From: Alphaproteobacteria bacterium
GTDB lineage: Bacteria > Pseudomonadota > Alphaproteobacteria > Rickettsiales > SXRF01
Direction: 5' to 3'
Length of the DNA stretch: 64,000 nt
Assembly (NCBI GenBank): GCA_025360605.1
Contig: JANYBV010000018.1
Span: 62,001 to 126,000, forward strand
The notes under the pieces were generated by a model that was given only the letters and a program-made list of their open reading frames with translations, made no database searches and was not told the origin of the DNA. The translations under genes were made by a program, and so were the position numbers. Positions 18,861 to 28,009 of this stretch are shown piece by piece; the first letter of the stretch is position 1; the number at the start of each line of letters is the position of its first letter.

Positions 18861-19961
18861 ATGCGTACTTTAGGTTCCGTATCCGACGAACGCTCAGGCT
18901 TTGGGCCCGGCTTCGATTTTGTTCGTATTGCGCTGGCACTTCTGGTGATGGGATTTCACGTAGCTTCCGTGCTAAACAAGTCGGATGCTTGGGAGTTGCA
19001 ACCATACTGGATTATATCTTATTCAATTGTTCCTATGTTTTTTGCGCTCAGCGGGTTTTTGATCAGCGCCAGCGCCATGCGCCTGAGCCTGTTTCAGTTT
19101 CTTTTAAATCGGGGCTTGCGCATCATTCCTGCTTTACTGGTTGAAATTGTATTATCAGCCGTTTTAATTGGCCCATTATTTACCAGCTTTTCGCTTAAGG
19201 AGTATTTTGCTGATCCGTTATTTCTACATTATTTCACCAATATCGTAGGGCTTATTAATTACCAGCTTCCCGGATTATTTCATGAAAACGGACAACCCGG
19301 CATTGTCAACGCTGCGCTTTGGACCATACCCTATGAAATTATCTGCTACGTAATTATTTCCGGTATCATCATACTAAGCCTGTTTAAACGCCCCGTCATT
19401 CTGGGGCTGGCTATTATGGCATTTACGATCTTTCCGGGTTTACTGCCTGCGGATACAAGAGACCATCTGGATCATATTCCTTTATTACACTGGTGGATAT
19501 TCGGGCGAGGGGCATTTTTATTTCCATCCTTTTTAATGGGGTGTTTATTTTACAGCATCCGCTACCGTATACCCTACCACTTCTCGATTTTTGCTGCATC
19601 TGTGGTAATTCTGGCAGGCGTTTCAATCTTTGCCGATCATAGTCTGGTCGCAGCATGGAATATTTCCTTTATCTTGTGTTTTTGCATCACCTATATCATG
19701 GCCTATGTTGGCATGGCCAATATGCCAAAAATTCCAGTCATATCGCGTGGGGATTACTCGTACGGGGTATATCTGTATCACTGCCCGATCGGCAATTGCG
19801 TTTATTACTTCATGCCGTGGGTACAAAGCGTGTGGTTTTTGTTTTTTGCCTGTGTGCCGCCCGTGGCTTTGTTTGCGGCATTTTCGTGGAATTTTATTGA
19901 AAAACCTATCTTGAAAATGCGCAAGAAATTCAGCTTTGTCGCCAAACGCCTTGACCACTAG
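18861..19961 (+). CDS. Acyltransferase family 3 membrane protein (OafA/YrhL-like)
   Basis: 366 aa, about ten membrane segments. The family start 'GFDFVRIALALLVMGFHVA' with the conserved His at about residue 30, 'VPMFFALSGFLISASAM', and 'YGVYLYHCPIGN' near the C-terminus identify the acyltransferase 3 fold, which transfers acyl groups (often acetyl) to cell-surface sugars. I start at 18861, 4 bases after pheA. Substrate unknown; the window's other surface-sugar genes (glycosyltransferases, ugd, galU) are not adjacent. Confidence 0.88.
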   Translation: MRTLGSVSDERSGFGPGFDFVRIALALLVMGFHVASVLNKSDAWELQPYWIISYSIVPMFFALSGFLISASAMRLSLFQFLLNRGLRIIPALLVEIVLSAVLIGPLFTSFSLKEYFADPLFLHYFTNIVGLINYQLPGLFHENGQPGIVNAALWTIPYEIICYVIISGIIILSLFKRPVILGLAIMAFTIFPGLLPADTRDHLDHIPLLHWWIFGRGAFLFPSFLMGCLFYSIRYRIPYHFSIFAASVVILAGVSIFADHSLVAAWNISFILCFCITYIMAYVGMANMPKIPVISRGDYSYGVYLYHCPIGNCVYYFMPWVQSVWFLFFACVPPVALFAAFSWNFIEKPILKMRKKFSFVAKRLDH

Positions 19962-19971
19962 TCGTTAGTGC

Positions 19972-20604
19972 TTACTTACGTCCAATCTGACGATTAATCA
20001 TGTCCTTCATCGGCGAATTATCCGGCAGCGAGCGGTACAGCTCCTTCATGTTTTTCATCGCTTCTTCGTTGTTGCCATCTTGCAGCATGCGCACGGTCAG
20101 TAGATAACGCGCTTCGGGGTTTTGCGGCTGTTGCAGCAGCACCATTTCCAGACTTTTTTTCGCATCATCGGTAATTTTTCCACCCGCATCGGAGATCATG
20201 GCGCTGGAATAGGCCAGCAGTATCAGCGGATTCCCTTTGGATAAAATGACCGCCTGTTTGAAAGCACTGGCCGCGCTTTTATATTGTCCCGCTCCCATAA
20301 AACTCTGGCCCAGCCGGATCCATGCCGCGAGGTCTCTGGGTGATGCCTTGATTGCGTCCGATGCTTCAGTGATGGTTTTTTGCAAGGCCGCCATTTCGGC
20401 GTTGTGCTTGTTGAGTAGCGGAACCATCTCCGGCGCGCCGAGGACAGAATAAATTCCGAAAAGCCCGATGGAAAACACCGCACCAATAATACCCACGGCC
20501 CGCTTGCGCACTGCGAAAGGAATGTCGCTATTTTTCCATAGCGGTAGTAGCAGTAGCCACAGGGCCGCTACCAGTAACACCGAAAAAATCAGGTACAGTA
20601 TCAT
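19972..20604 (-). CDS. ccmI: Cytochrome c maturation protein CcmI (TPR)
   Basis: 210 aa: two N-terminal membrane segments ('LYLIFSVLLVAALWLLLLPL' and 'AVGIIGAVFSIGLFGIY') followed by a periplasmic TPR domain ('LAAWIRLGQSFMGAGQYKSA'). CcmI chaperones apocytochrome c to the haem ligation complex CcmF-CcmH. The membrane part is shortened compared with E. coli-type CcmH fusions. Its start overlaps the ccmH stop by 4 bases. It is the last gene of the ccm operon and ends 10 bases from the acyltransferase gene on the other strand. Confidence 0.88.
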   Translation of the reverse strand: MILYLIFSVLLVAALWLLLLPLWKNSDIPFAVRKRAVGIIGAVFSIGLFGIYSVLGAPEMVPLLNKHNAEMAALQKTITEASDAIKASPRDLAAWIRLGQSFMGAGQYKSAASAFKQAVILSKGNPLILLAYSSAMISDAGGKITDDAKKSLEMVLLQQPQNPEARYLLTVRMLQDGNNEEAMKNMKELYRSLPDNSPMKDMINRQIGRK

Positions 20605-21008
20605 GGCGTTTGTGCGGGTTTTTTAGGGAAAAATAAACTACGGGCAAGCCACGCCGCATACGCCAGTATCAGCGCGGGTCCGCACCATAAAAACAACGTG
20701 GCGGGATTGAAGGGCGGTTTCATCCGGATGACATTGCCATAGTGGCTGGTGAGTTCGTTCAGAATGTCGTCGTTGCTGGCTCCGGCGGCGATTTGTTCGC
20801 GCACAGCACGGCGCATATCACCGGCGATCTGGGCGGGTGAGTCAGCAATCGATTCCCCTTGGCAGACCACGCAGCGTATGTCGCGGAACAGGGCTTTGGC
20901 GCGGGATTCCTGTGCGGCATCCGGCAAAGCGGTGTCGATATCAAACGCAAGCGCGGCGGTCGAGAAAAGAACCAAACCCATACAGATGATGTTAAGGAGT
21001 AGTCGCAT
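20601..21008 (-). CDS. ccmH: Cytochrome c maturation protein CcmH
   Basis: 135 aa: signal peptide, then the redox motif 'DIRCVVCQGESIADS' (RCxxCQ, about residues 44-50), which reduces apocytochrome c cysteines, and one C-terminal membrane anchor ('LFLWCGPALILAYAAWLA'). It overlaps ccmG by 17 bases and ccmI by 4. Short CcmH plus separate CcmI is the alphaproteobacterial arrangement. Confidence 0.95.
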   Translation of the reverse strand: MRLLLNIICMGLVLFSTAALAFDIDTALPDAAQESRAKALFRDIRCVVCQGESIADSPAQIAGDMRRAVREQIAAGASNDDILNELTSHYGNVIRMKPPFNPATLFLWCGPALILAYAAWLARSLFFPKKPAQTP

Positions 21009-21546
21009 GCGGGGCGCTTAAATGTTTGAGGATAGGAAGGATCTCGTCGGTGATGTCGTCCTCTGTGAGAGTCGAGCTGTGGTGAAACACAATCAGCCCT
21101 TTGGGGTCGACGATGTAGGTCTCCGGCACACCCGTCATGGCAAAGGGCAGGGTGGTCTTGCCTTCATGGTCATACCCCACCAGTGTATAGGGATTGCCGT
21201 GTGCATCCAGAAAACGGGTGATGTTTTCTTCCTTGTCTTTCCATGCGATGCCGTAAATCGGGACTTTAATTGTTTTGCTTAACTTTATTAAAATCTCGTG
21301 TTCGGCTTGGCAGGGCTCGCACCATGAAGCAAAAATATTGATCACTGCGATCTTTCCTTCCCATACTTTCGGAGAAAATTCTTTAAACGGTTTTCCCAGC
21401 TCTGTAATGACGAAGTTTTTTACTGGCTGTCCGAGCATGAGCGTTTTGTGTTTAGCAAATTCTCCCGACAGGTTGATTGCCAGCGCGACGGAAAGCATAA
21501 AGAGGAAAAACAGCGGAGCAGTTTTTTTACGGGTTTCAGGAGTCAT
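20992..21546 (-). CDS. ccmG: Thiol:disulfide interchange protein CcmG/DsbE
   Basis: 184 aa membrane-anchored periplasmic thioredoxin-like protein that keeps apocytochrome c reduced. Active site 'FASWCEPCQAEHEIL' (WCxxC), and the CcmG-specific 'PFAMTGVPETYIVDPKG' with cis-Pro. One N-terminal membrane segment. I start at 21546 (MTPETRKK), which overlaps the ccmF stop by 4 bases; a start 45 bases upstream would read into ccmF. Confidence 0.94.
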   Translation of the reverse strand: MTPETRKKTAPLFFLFMLSVALAINLSGEFAKHKTLMLGQPVKNFVITELGKPFKEFSPKVWEGKIAVINIFASWCEPCQAEHEILIKLSKTIKVPIYGIAWKDKEENITRFLDAHGNPYTLVGYDHEGKTTLPFAMTGVPETYIVDPKGLIVFHHSSTLTEDDITDEILPILKHLSAPHATTP

Positions 21547-23429
21547 ATTTTTCTTCTTATAAGGGACGCAATCCCACCTGATGCCATACATAGGCAGCCA
21601 AGCCAGATAAGGTTGATGAGTGGGTTATAATAGATGCGTGCTGCCGTGCGTTTGCCGTCGGCAGAGGTTTCGCCGATGACGGCATAAAGGTCATACAGTA
21701 GTGTGGAATGGATAGAGGCTGTGCTGGTGGATGTTTTACGGATGTTGTACGTCCGGTATTCCGGCGTAAGGTTGGTTATAAATGAACCGGAGCCATTTAC
21801 TACACGGAAACGCCCGTTCTTGGCGTGGTAATTTGGCGTTTCTTCAGACGATTGCTTGTCATACATCAGGTGGTATCCGGCGATATCGATGGTGTCGCCG
21901 ACACTTATGCCACGTTCGGCTTCTTCCTTCCACACGCTTGCACCCGTAACGCCTGCGATGACGGTGGCCGCCCCGATATGCCCGAGGAACACGGGCAGGG
22001 AGGCAAGGCCGATGCCTTGTTTACGAATCCACTGCACGCTGCATACTGCCAGCCACACCGACAGCATCAAACCGAGCGCACCCAACACCGCCTGCCCATG
22101 GGTGGTAGCCATGATGATAAATCCCGCCGCCGCCGAAGCAACCAATGCGGGTTGTGATTTTTTAAACACCAGCCGTACATCACCCTTGATCCACGGCATA
22201 AAAGGAGCAAGTCCAGCTGCCAGCAGCGGGAATGTGATCAGCGGAAGGAAGGTTGTATTGAAATACGGTGCACCCACGGTGATCCGGTCATCCTGCCACC
22301 ATTCCATCAGCATGGGATAGAGCGTTCCCAGTAGCACGGTGGCGCAGGCGGTAAGCAGAAACATGTTATTGATTATGATTAGACCCTCGCGCGATAACGG
22401 CACCATGCCATCGCCGGTTTCGCCTTCATCAACGGTGGCCGAACGGAAGGCGTAAAGCGCCAGTGCGCTGCCGACCACGATGACGATGTAGGCCAGAATA
22501 AAAAAACCGCGTTTGGGATCGCTGGCGAAGCTATGCACCGAGATCAACAGTCCCGAGCGCACCAGAAATGTGCCCAGCAGGCTCATGGCGAAGGTGATAA
22601 TGGACAGCAATAACACCCACGAATGCAACTGCCCGCGTTTTTTGAGCACGATATTGGAATGCAGCAAAGCAGTGCCGCACAACCAAGGCATCAGCGAGGC
22701 ATTCTCCACCGGATCCCAGAACCAGAAACCGCCCCAGCCCAGCACGCGGTACGCCCACCAGCTGCCCAGCCCGATGCCGATGGTGAGTGCGCTCCATGCT
22801 CCTAAAATCCACGGATGGGCGATATGCGCCCATTGCCTTGTCATTTTGCCTTCAATCAGCGCCGCTACAGCCAGCGAAAACACCAGCGAAAATCCGACAT
22901 AACCGAGATAAAGAAGCGGTGGATGGATGGATAATGCAACGTCCTGCAATATAGGATTGAGTGCCTCGCCGTCTGCAGGAGGCGGAAACTGGCGCGCAAA
23001 CGGGTTGGAGGTGCATAAAATGAACAGTAAAAATCCGGCGCACAGCACCGACTGGACGGCAATAGCGGTTTTTTTTATATCCGCCAGATGTGGCATGGGG
23101 GCAAAGGCAAGCGTGGCACCAAACCCCGTCAGCACCATCACCCACAAGAGCATCGAGCCTTCATGGTTACCCCATGTACCCGCAATTTTATACAACAGCG
23201 GCAGCGCCAGATTGGAATGTGCCGCCACCACCATCACGCTGAAATCCGAATCAAGGCGCAAGCCGACCAGCACGGCAAAGGCGAGGGTGATGCACAGCGC
23301 CTGAAGCCATGCGGCGGGAGCGAGACTTGGTTCTATGAATTTTTGTAATCGCGGTACAAGGAACGAGGCCTGAAAACATGCTGTCAGGAATGCGACGATC
23401 AGGAAAAACAATCCCAACTCAGCGGCCAT
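21543..23429 (-). CDS. ccmF: Haem lyase subunit CcmF
   Basis: 628 aa polytopic membrane protein that attaches haem to apocytochrome c with CcmH/I. The WWD haem-handling signature 'WGGFWFWDPVENASLMPWL' is clear, with 'GSWWAYRVLGWG' before it and conserved periplasmic histidines ('ALSIHPPLLYLGY'). I start at 23429 (MAAELGLFF), overlapping ccmE by 11 bases. Length is within the family range. Confidence 0.96.
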   Translation of the reverse strand: MAAELGLFFLIVAFLTACFQASFLVPRLQKFIEPSLAPAAWLQALCITLAFAVLVGLRLDSDFSVMVVAAHSNLALPLLYKIAGTWGNHEGSMLLWVMVLTGFGATLAFAPMPHLADIKKTAIAVQSVLCAGFLLFILCTSNPFARQFPPPADGEALNPILQDVALSIHPPLLYLGYVGFSLVFSLAVAALIEGKMTRQWAHIAHPWILGAWSALTIGIGLGSWWAYRVLGWGGFWFWDPVENASLMPWLCGTALLHSNIVLKKRGQLHSWVLLLSIITFAMSLLGTFLVRSGLLISVHSFASDPKRGFFILAYIVIVVGSALALYAFRSATVDEGETGDGMVPLSREGLIIINNMFLLTACATVLLGTLYPMLMEWWQDDRITVGAPYFNTTFLPLITFPLLAAGLAPFMPWIKGDVRLVFKKSQPALVASAAAGFIIMATTHGQAVLGALGLMLSVWLAVCSVQWIRKQGIGLASLPVFLGHIGAATVIAGVTGASVWKEEAERGISVGDTIDIAGYHLMYDKQSSEETPNYHAKNGRFRVVNGSGSFITNLTPEYRTYNIRKTSTSTASIHSTLLYDLYAVIGETSADGKRTAARIYYNPLINLIWLGCLCMASGGIASLIRRKI

Positions 23430-23868
23430 TGTTTGGGTCTCCCTTCCAGCGGCCAGAGCGCTTGAGCGCATCCACCACTTCGCGGGGCATATATTTCTCA
23501 TCATGTTTAGCAAGGATGCTTTTAGCTTCCAGCTGATTATTGGTAATGTTGCCTTCGGCGACAATACCCTGCCCATCGCGGAACAGGTTGGGCACGAGCC
23601 CTTTATAATGCACGCTTACTTTGCCTTTGCCGTCGGTGATAATGAAAGTCATGCTGTCATCATTATTATTACGCGCAATCGTGCCTGCTTCCACCAGTCC
23701 GCCGACGCGGATGAGTTGGGTAGGGGAAATGGTGTGTGATGCCAGATCGGAGGGGCTGTAGAAAAACACAAGATTGTCGCGGAACGCCCGCAGCGTAATC
23801 ACAACCGACAAGCACAGGAACACCACGCTGACGGTTATAAAAACCAGCCGTTGGTGTTTAGGCTTCAT
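23419..23868 (-). CDS. ccmE: Haem chaperone CcmE
   Basis: 149 aa: one N-terminal membrane anchor, then a beta-barrel with 'LIRVGGLVEAGTI' and the haem-binding motif 'LAKHDEKYMPREV' (HxxxY). The His binds haem covalently before handing it to CcmF. I start at 23868 (MKPKHQR). It overlaps ccmD by 11 bases upstream and ccmF by 11 downstream. Confidence 0.95.
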   Translation of the reverse strand: MKPKHQRLVFITVSVVFLCLSVVITLRAFRDNLVFFYSPSDLASHTISPTQLIRVGGLVEAGTIARNNNDDSMTFIITDGKGKVSVHYKGLVPNLFRDGQGIVAEGNITNNQLEAKSILAKHDEKYMPREVVDALKRSGRWKGDPNNGR

Positions 23869-24067
23869 TGTGTGAAGAGAAGGCGGCCGTTTGCTGCAGT
23901 TCAGCCAGAGTTTTTTGGGCTTTTCTGAGTGAGTGCATGCTTGCAATCACCATGGCAGACATTACAAGGGCTGCAACGATGAACGAAGGCCAGACATACA
24001 TGGCATATCCGCCCATCTCGAACGCATCGTGAGAAGGCGACGATAAAACTTCTGTTAACTTTTCCAT
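23858..24067 (-). CDS. ccmD: Haem exporter protein CcmD
   Basis: 69 aa, one membrane segment ('GGYAMYVWPSFIVAALVMSA') followed by a basic helix, the standard CcmD layout; it helps release holo-CcmE from CcmABC. I start at 24067. It is the first gene of ccmDEFGHI; ccmA, ccmB and ccmC, which often precede it, are absent here. The divergent virB8 starts 158 bases away. Confidence 0.88.
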   Translation of the reverse strand: MEKLTEVLSSPSHDAFEMGGYAMYVWPSFIVAALVMSAMVIASMHSLRKAQKTLAELQQTAAFSSHNEA

Positions 24068-24225
24068 GATACCAAGGTGTGATGTGTAATGTGCCGCAGG
24101 ATTAAACCGTGAGAGCCCCCTTGCTGTCAAGTAACAAAAAGGTAGTGTAATTCAGTATTTTATTGTACGTTCGTTGCGTATGTTTATGCCTTTATTCACT
24201 CACACAAGCGATTACACTAGTTTCT

Positions 24226-24966
24226 ATGCCTGATTTTGAGTCCCCACCGTCACCTGAAATGCAGCGTGAAATTAAAAGCCGCCTGAAGATTGCCGAAAAG
24301 GTGCGCACGGGTGAGTACTACCGCGAGGCGATGACGATGTACGATGTGAGCATCAACGACCCCATGTCGGAACGCTATATTTACATCTTTATTACCGGCT
24401 GTTCGGTGATTATATTTTTAATTTCGTATTTCGCCCTGCAGGGACTCTATCCGCTGGAAAGCGCTGTTCCGCTCACATACCTGACGCATGATAGTGTTGA
24501 AGATATGCCGCATGTCAAATCTCTTCAGGCGTTTAAAAATGAAAATCCAAGCGATGCGCTGCTGCGCTTTCTGATCAAGAACTACATCGTTATGCGTGAG
24601 GAATATGATATCAGTACCTTTGACCGTGATGTCAACGGTGTAAAAAGCCAGAGTACCGAGCCGGTATTTAAGGATTTTCAGCAATTTATTGATCCACGTA
24701 ATACAGAGAGTCCTATTAAGGTCTACCAGCGGCACTCCAAACGCAAAATTCGCTTGCTTGGCCCCCCGCGCCGTGTGCCGGAGGGAATGGAGGTTATCTT
24801 CGAAGCTCTGATTGACAGCCGTACCGATGTAAAAAAGTCTCACTGGAGGGCAAATATTTCTTTTGACTATAGTGGCATTGCACTTGACGAGAAATCAGAT
24901 ACAGTAAAGCCTATGAATTTTATCGTCACGGAGTATCATAGCAAACGATTGCAGGATATTAAATAG
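24226..24966 (+). CDS. virB8: Type IV secretion protein VirB8
   Basis: 246 aa inner-membrane assembly factor of the T4SS core. A cytoplasmic N-terminus ('LKIAEKVRTGEYYREAMTMY') is followed by one membrane segment (about residues 50-70) and a periplasmic NTF2-like domain. The sequence resembles Rickettsiales VirB8 more than the plasmid type. I start at 24226 (MPDFESPP); no clear ribosome binding site precedes it. virB9 starts 2 bases after the stop. virB10, virB11 and virD4, which usually follow, are not here. Confidence 0.82.
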   Translation: MPDFESPPSPEMQREIKSRLKIAEKVRTGEYYREAMTMYDVSINDPMSERYIYIFITGCSVIIFLISYFALQGLYPLESAVPLTYLTHDSVEDMPHVKSLQAFKNENPSDALLRFLIKNYIVMREEYDISTFDRDVNGVKSQSTEPVFKDFQQFIDPRNTESPIKVYQRHSKRKIRLLGPPRRVPEGMEVIFEALIDSRTDVKKSHWRANISFDYSGIALDEKSDTVKPMNFIVTEYHSKRLQDIK

Positions 24967-24968
24967 AC

Positions 24969-25778
24969 ATGGCCCCAAAAAAAATGAATCGTTTTACAAA
25001 AGTTTGCTCCGGTGTTTGCCTGATGGTCGCGCTTCTGCTTACAAATATTTCCACGCCTGCCTATGCAACGCGTGAATCCAAGCCGATACAAATTGATCAC
25101 CGCGTCCACCTGATCGTGTACCAGCCTGATGCTGTTTATAAATACACGGGTCATTACCGTTATGCATCGCAAATTGAATTCGCGCATGATGAAGAAATAA
25201 AAACTATTTCCATGGGTGATTCTACCGCTTGGTTGTTGAATCCGTCGGGTTTCCGTCTGTTCCTGAAGCCTGTTGAGCAGGATGCCACCACGAATATGAC
25301 GTTGATCACCAACAAACGTACCTACCTGTTCGAGCTGCACGCCCGCGAAACGGACGACATCGATGACAAGGACATGGTGTTTATCACCCGCTTTGTCTAT
25401 CCCAGCAGCAATGATGATCAGGGACAGACGGTCAGTAATTACCTTGATGCGGTGCCTAATCCTGAAGGCGAACCGCTCAAATATAACCTAAAATACTCTA
25501 TTTCCGGAACAGATGTGATCGCTCCCATCCGCATATTTGATGACGGTCAGTTTACCTATTTTCAGTTCCGCAACAAGAATGCGGATATACCGGCTTTCTT
25601 CATGACGGATGAAAAAGGTAACGAAGCGCTCATCAATTACCGCACCCGTGGTGATTATATTATTGTAGAGCGGGTAACGAAGCAGTTTACGCTACGTCAC
25701 GGCACCCAGATAGTATGCGTTTTTAATGATGCGTGGAATCCGGTGCCTGTGCTTCCTCCTGAAACAAAAGACAAATAA
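24969..25778 (+). CDS. virB9: Type IV secretion protein VirB9
   Basis: 269 aa. A signal peptide (cleavage after about residue 35, 'STPAYA') leads to the VirB9/CagX fold: 'YRYASQIEFAHDEEIKTISM' with 'STAWLLNPSGFRLFLKP' at the N-terminal domain, and 'QFTYFQFRNKNADIPAFFM' plus 'FTLRHGTQIVCVFND' at the C-terminal domain that packs against VirB7 and VirB10 in the outer-membrane ring. Coupled to virB8. The other T4SS genes of the window lie 28 kb away. Confidence 0.9.
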   Translation: MAPKKMNRFTKVCSGVCLMVALLLTNISTPAYATRESKPIQIDHRVHLIVYQPDAVYKYTGHYRYASQIEFAHDEEIKTISMGDSTAWLLNPSGFRLFLKPVEQDATTNMTLITNKRTYLFELHARETDDIDDKDMVFITRFVYPSSNDDQGQTVSNYLDAVPNPEGEPLKYNLKYSISGTDVIAPIRIFDDGQFTYFQFRNKNADIPAFFMTDEKGNEALINYRTRGDYIIVERVTKQFTLRHGTQIVCVFNDAWNPVPVLPPETKDK

Positions 25779-25792
25779 AGCCAGCACATTTA

Positions 25793-26818
25793 ATGGAACA
25801 GCCTCCGGTGAATACGAACAGTTATCGCGTAGGGGTTATTGGCGGCGGCGGCTGGGGAACGGCGCTGAGCATTTTATGTAACCGTGCTGGCAGTAGCGTT
25901 ATGCTCTGCACCCGAAACGCCAATGTTATCCAGTCCATCAAGGAACGGCGCGTCAACGAAATTTATCTGCCTTCGGTGTTTATTGACCCCAACATCGCGG
26001 TATCGGACAATCTGGCGGAAGCCTGTCGTGGCGATATATTAATCGTTGCGGTTCCCTCACACACGTTGCGTTCGGTGTGTATCGCCATGTCCGACCTGTT
26101 GCCGACCAATCTTCCGATCGTTCTCGCCAGCAAAGGCATTGAGCGTGGCAGCTTAATGCTCATGAGTGAGGTGGTGAAATCCATTCTTCCCAACAATCCC
26201 ATCGCTATTTTATCGGGGCCGAACTTTGCCGATGAGGTGGCGCGTGGCATGCCTACCGCCACGGCGATTTCGTGCAGTGACATCGGATTATGGGATATGC
26301 TGATGTATGCCATTGGCGGGCGTTTGTTCCGTCCCTATTTGTCGACGGACATGGTGGGAACGCAGATTGGCGGTGCCGTTAAAAACGTCATTGCGATTGC
26401 CTGCGGCATTGCCATTGGCAAAAATTATGGCGAGAACGCACGCGCCGCTATCGTCACGCGTGGCTTTGCCGAAATTGCACGCCTGACCCTTTCCAAGGGG
26501 GGGAAATACGAAACGCTGATGGGGCTGTCCGGTCTTGGTGATCTTATCCTCACCTGTGGTAGCCCTAAATCCCGCAACATGTCGTTTGGTATTGCGCTTG
26601 GGCAGGGAAAAACCAAGGATGAGATATTAAGTGAGCGTGGCCGCGTTGCCACCGAAGGCATTATTGCCGCAGAATCCGTGACCAAACTAGCCAAGAAAAT
26701 GAGTGTTCAGATGCCAATCTGCGAGGCGGTTTATCGTATATTGTATGAAAATTCTAATCTAGATCAAGTGGTTAGTGAATTGCTGGAGCGGCCATTCTCC
26801 GGCGAGGAAATTAAATAG
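25793..26818 (+). CDS. gpsA: Glycerol-3-phosphate dehydrogenase [NAD(P)+]
   Basis: Makes sn-glycerol 3-phosphate from dihydroxyacetone phosphate for phospholipid synthesis. 341 aa; dinucleotide-binding 'GVIGGGGWGTALSIL' at about residue 14, 'VPSHTLRSV', 'ASKGIERGSL', 'ILSGPNFADEVARGMPTA' and 'KNVIAIACGIAIG' match the family. It starts 14 bases after virB9, so it may be carried on the same transcript, but this is not a usual T4SS neighbour. Confidence 0.96.
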   Translation: MEQPPVNTNSYRVGVIGGGGWGTALSILCNRAGSSVMLCTRNANVIQSIKERRVNEIYLPSVFIDPNIAVSDNLAEACRGDILIVAVPSHTLRSVCIAMSDLLPTNLPIVLASKGIERGSLMLMSEVVKSILPNNPIAILSGPNFADEVARGMPTATAISCSDIGLWDMLMYAIGGRLFRPYLSTDMVGTQIGGAVKNVIAIACGIAIGKNYGENARAAIVTRGFAEIARLTLSKGGKYETLMGLSGLGDLILTCGSPKSRNMSFGIALGQGKTKDEILSERGRVATEGIIAAESVTKLAKKMSVQMPICEAVYRILYENSNLDQVVSELLERPFSGEEIK

Positions 26819-26849
26819 TTAACACCGCCACCAGTATTTAGTATACTGG
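26819..26849 (+). promoter_or_regulatory. Promoter-like element with inverted repeat before nadA
   Basis: TTAACA (26819-26824) and TATACT (26842-26847) are 17 bases apart, a good sigma70-type pair, 25 bases before the nadA start. The -10 hexamer overlaps a perfect inverted repeat, CCAGTAT (26831-26837) and ATACTGG (26843-26849), so a dimeric repressor bound there would block the promoter. Which regulator binds is unknown. Confidence 0.5.
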
Positions 26850-26871
26850 CATCATTTCCTAGTGTGAACAT

Positions 26872-27873
26872 ATGTTACCCATTGATAGCGAACAACAAAA
26901 AATAAACTCTCTATCGTCTGCCACCCGCGTTGATTATGAGGAAGAAATACATCGCCTGCGCAAGCAGATGAATGCGGTGATTCTGGCGCATTATTATCAG
27001 GATGACGAGATTCAGGATCTCGCCGATTATGTTGGCGACTCACTGGAGCTTGCGCGCCGTGCAGCGGATACCAAGGCTGATGTCATTGTGTTTTGCGGTG
27101 TGCGTTTCATGGCGGAAGGAGCAAAGCTTTTAAACCCTGAAAAGCTGGTGCTGATACCGGACATGAAGGCAGGCTGCTCGCTGGAAGATTCCTGTCCGCC
27201 GGAGGCATTTAAGGCATTTAAGGAACAGCATCCCGACCATCTGGTGGTTACCTACATCAATTGCTCGGCAGCAGTAAAAGCGTTATCGGATATCATCGTC
27301 ACTTCGTCGAATGCCGAGGCGATAATCCGCCAGCTGCCACACGATCAGAAAATTATTTTTGCCCCTGATAAATATTTAGGCGCATACCTCAATAAAAAGA
27401 CCGGCCGCGACATGCTGCTGTGGAACGGCACCTGTATGGTGCATGAGCGTTTTTCTGAAACCGAACTGGTGAAACTAAAAACCCGTCACCCTGAAGCTAT
27501 CGTGATTGCTCATCCGGAATGTCCGGAGCATCTGCTGGCCTACGCGCAACATATCGGTTCAACTTCTTCATTAATCCAATACAGCGCCGAACATGCCGGT
27601 AGCAGCTTCATCGTACTCACCGAACCGGGAATCATGCATGAGATGAAAAAACGCTCGCCCAACAGTATATTCTATGACGTACCGGGAATGTCCGGTGGTG
27701 CTTGTATTTCTTGCAATGCCTGCCCGTATATGAAACTCAATACGCTGGAAAAAATCTATAAAGCCATGGTCAGTCACAGCCCTTCCATTGAATTATCACC
27801 GGAATTAATGGTGCGTGCCCGTAAGCCGCTGGAGCGTATGCTGGAAATGAGCAGGGCGATCGGGCGGAATTAG
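26872..27873 (+). CDS. nadA: Quinolinate synthase A
   Basis: Condenses iminoaspartate with dihydroxyacetone phosphate to quinolinate for NAD synthesis; a [4Fe-4S] enzyme. 333 aa. Seen: 'AVILAHYYQDDEIQDLADYV', 'VVTYINCSAAVKA', 'WNGTCMVHERFS', 'HPECPEHLL' and the C-terminal cluster cysteine region 'GACISCNACPYMKLNTLEK'. nadB and nadC are not adjacent. Likely has its own promoter (26819-26849). Confidence 0.96.
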   Translation: MLPIDSEQQKINSLSSATRVDYEEEIHRLRKQMNAVILAHYYQDDEIQDLADYVGDSLELARRAADTKADVIVFCGVRFMAEGAKLLNPEKLVLIPDMKAGCSLEDSCPPEAFKAFKEQHPDHLVVTYINCSAAVKALSDIIVTSSNAEAIIRQLPHDQKIIFAPDKYLGAYLNKKTGRDMLLWNGTCMVHERFSETELVKLKTRHPEAIVIAHPECPEHLLAYAQHIGSTSSLIQYSAEHAGSSFIVLTEPGIMHEMKKRSPNSIFYDVPGMSGGACISCNACPYMKLNTLEKIYKAMVSHSPSIELSPELMVRARKPLERMLEMSRAIGRN

Positions 27874-27923
27874 TACAGTTCCAAAGAAACCTCTGTAGCT
27901 TTTCGTACCCTTTGGTGAATTAT

Positions 27924-27954
27924 AACCAATTGATTCCATAGACTATAATTGGTT
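27924..27954. repeat. Inverted repeat AACCAATT/AATTGGTT
   Basis: AACCAATT at 27924-27931 and its complement AATTGGTT at 27947-27954 enclose a 15-base spacer in the AT-rich gap after nadA. No T run follows directly, so it is not an obvious terminator; it may be an operator or a weak hairpin. Confidence 0.6.
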
Positions 27955-28009
27955 CATTAATTACGGCTTGATAACCCCCCCCAATTCATTATCCTTATAG
28001 GTGATGTAA

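Noticed and set aside
19950-19972. Small hairpin between the acyltransferase and ccmI genes as terminator
   Set aside because: The CACTA/TAGTG stem is only five base pairs, overlaps the stop codon and has no T run.
27976-27983. Run of eight C in the gap after nadA
   Set aside because: Could be a phase-variation tract, but it is not in a gene or promoter that I can identify and may be sequencing noise.
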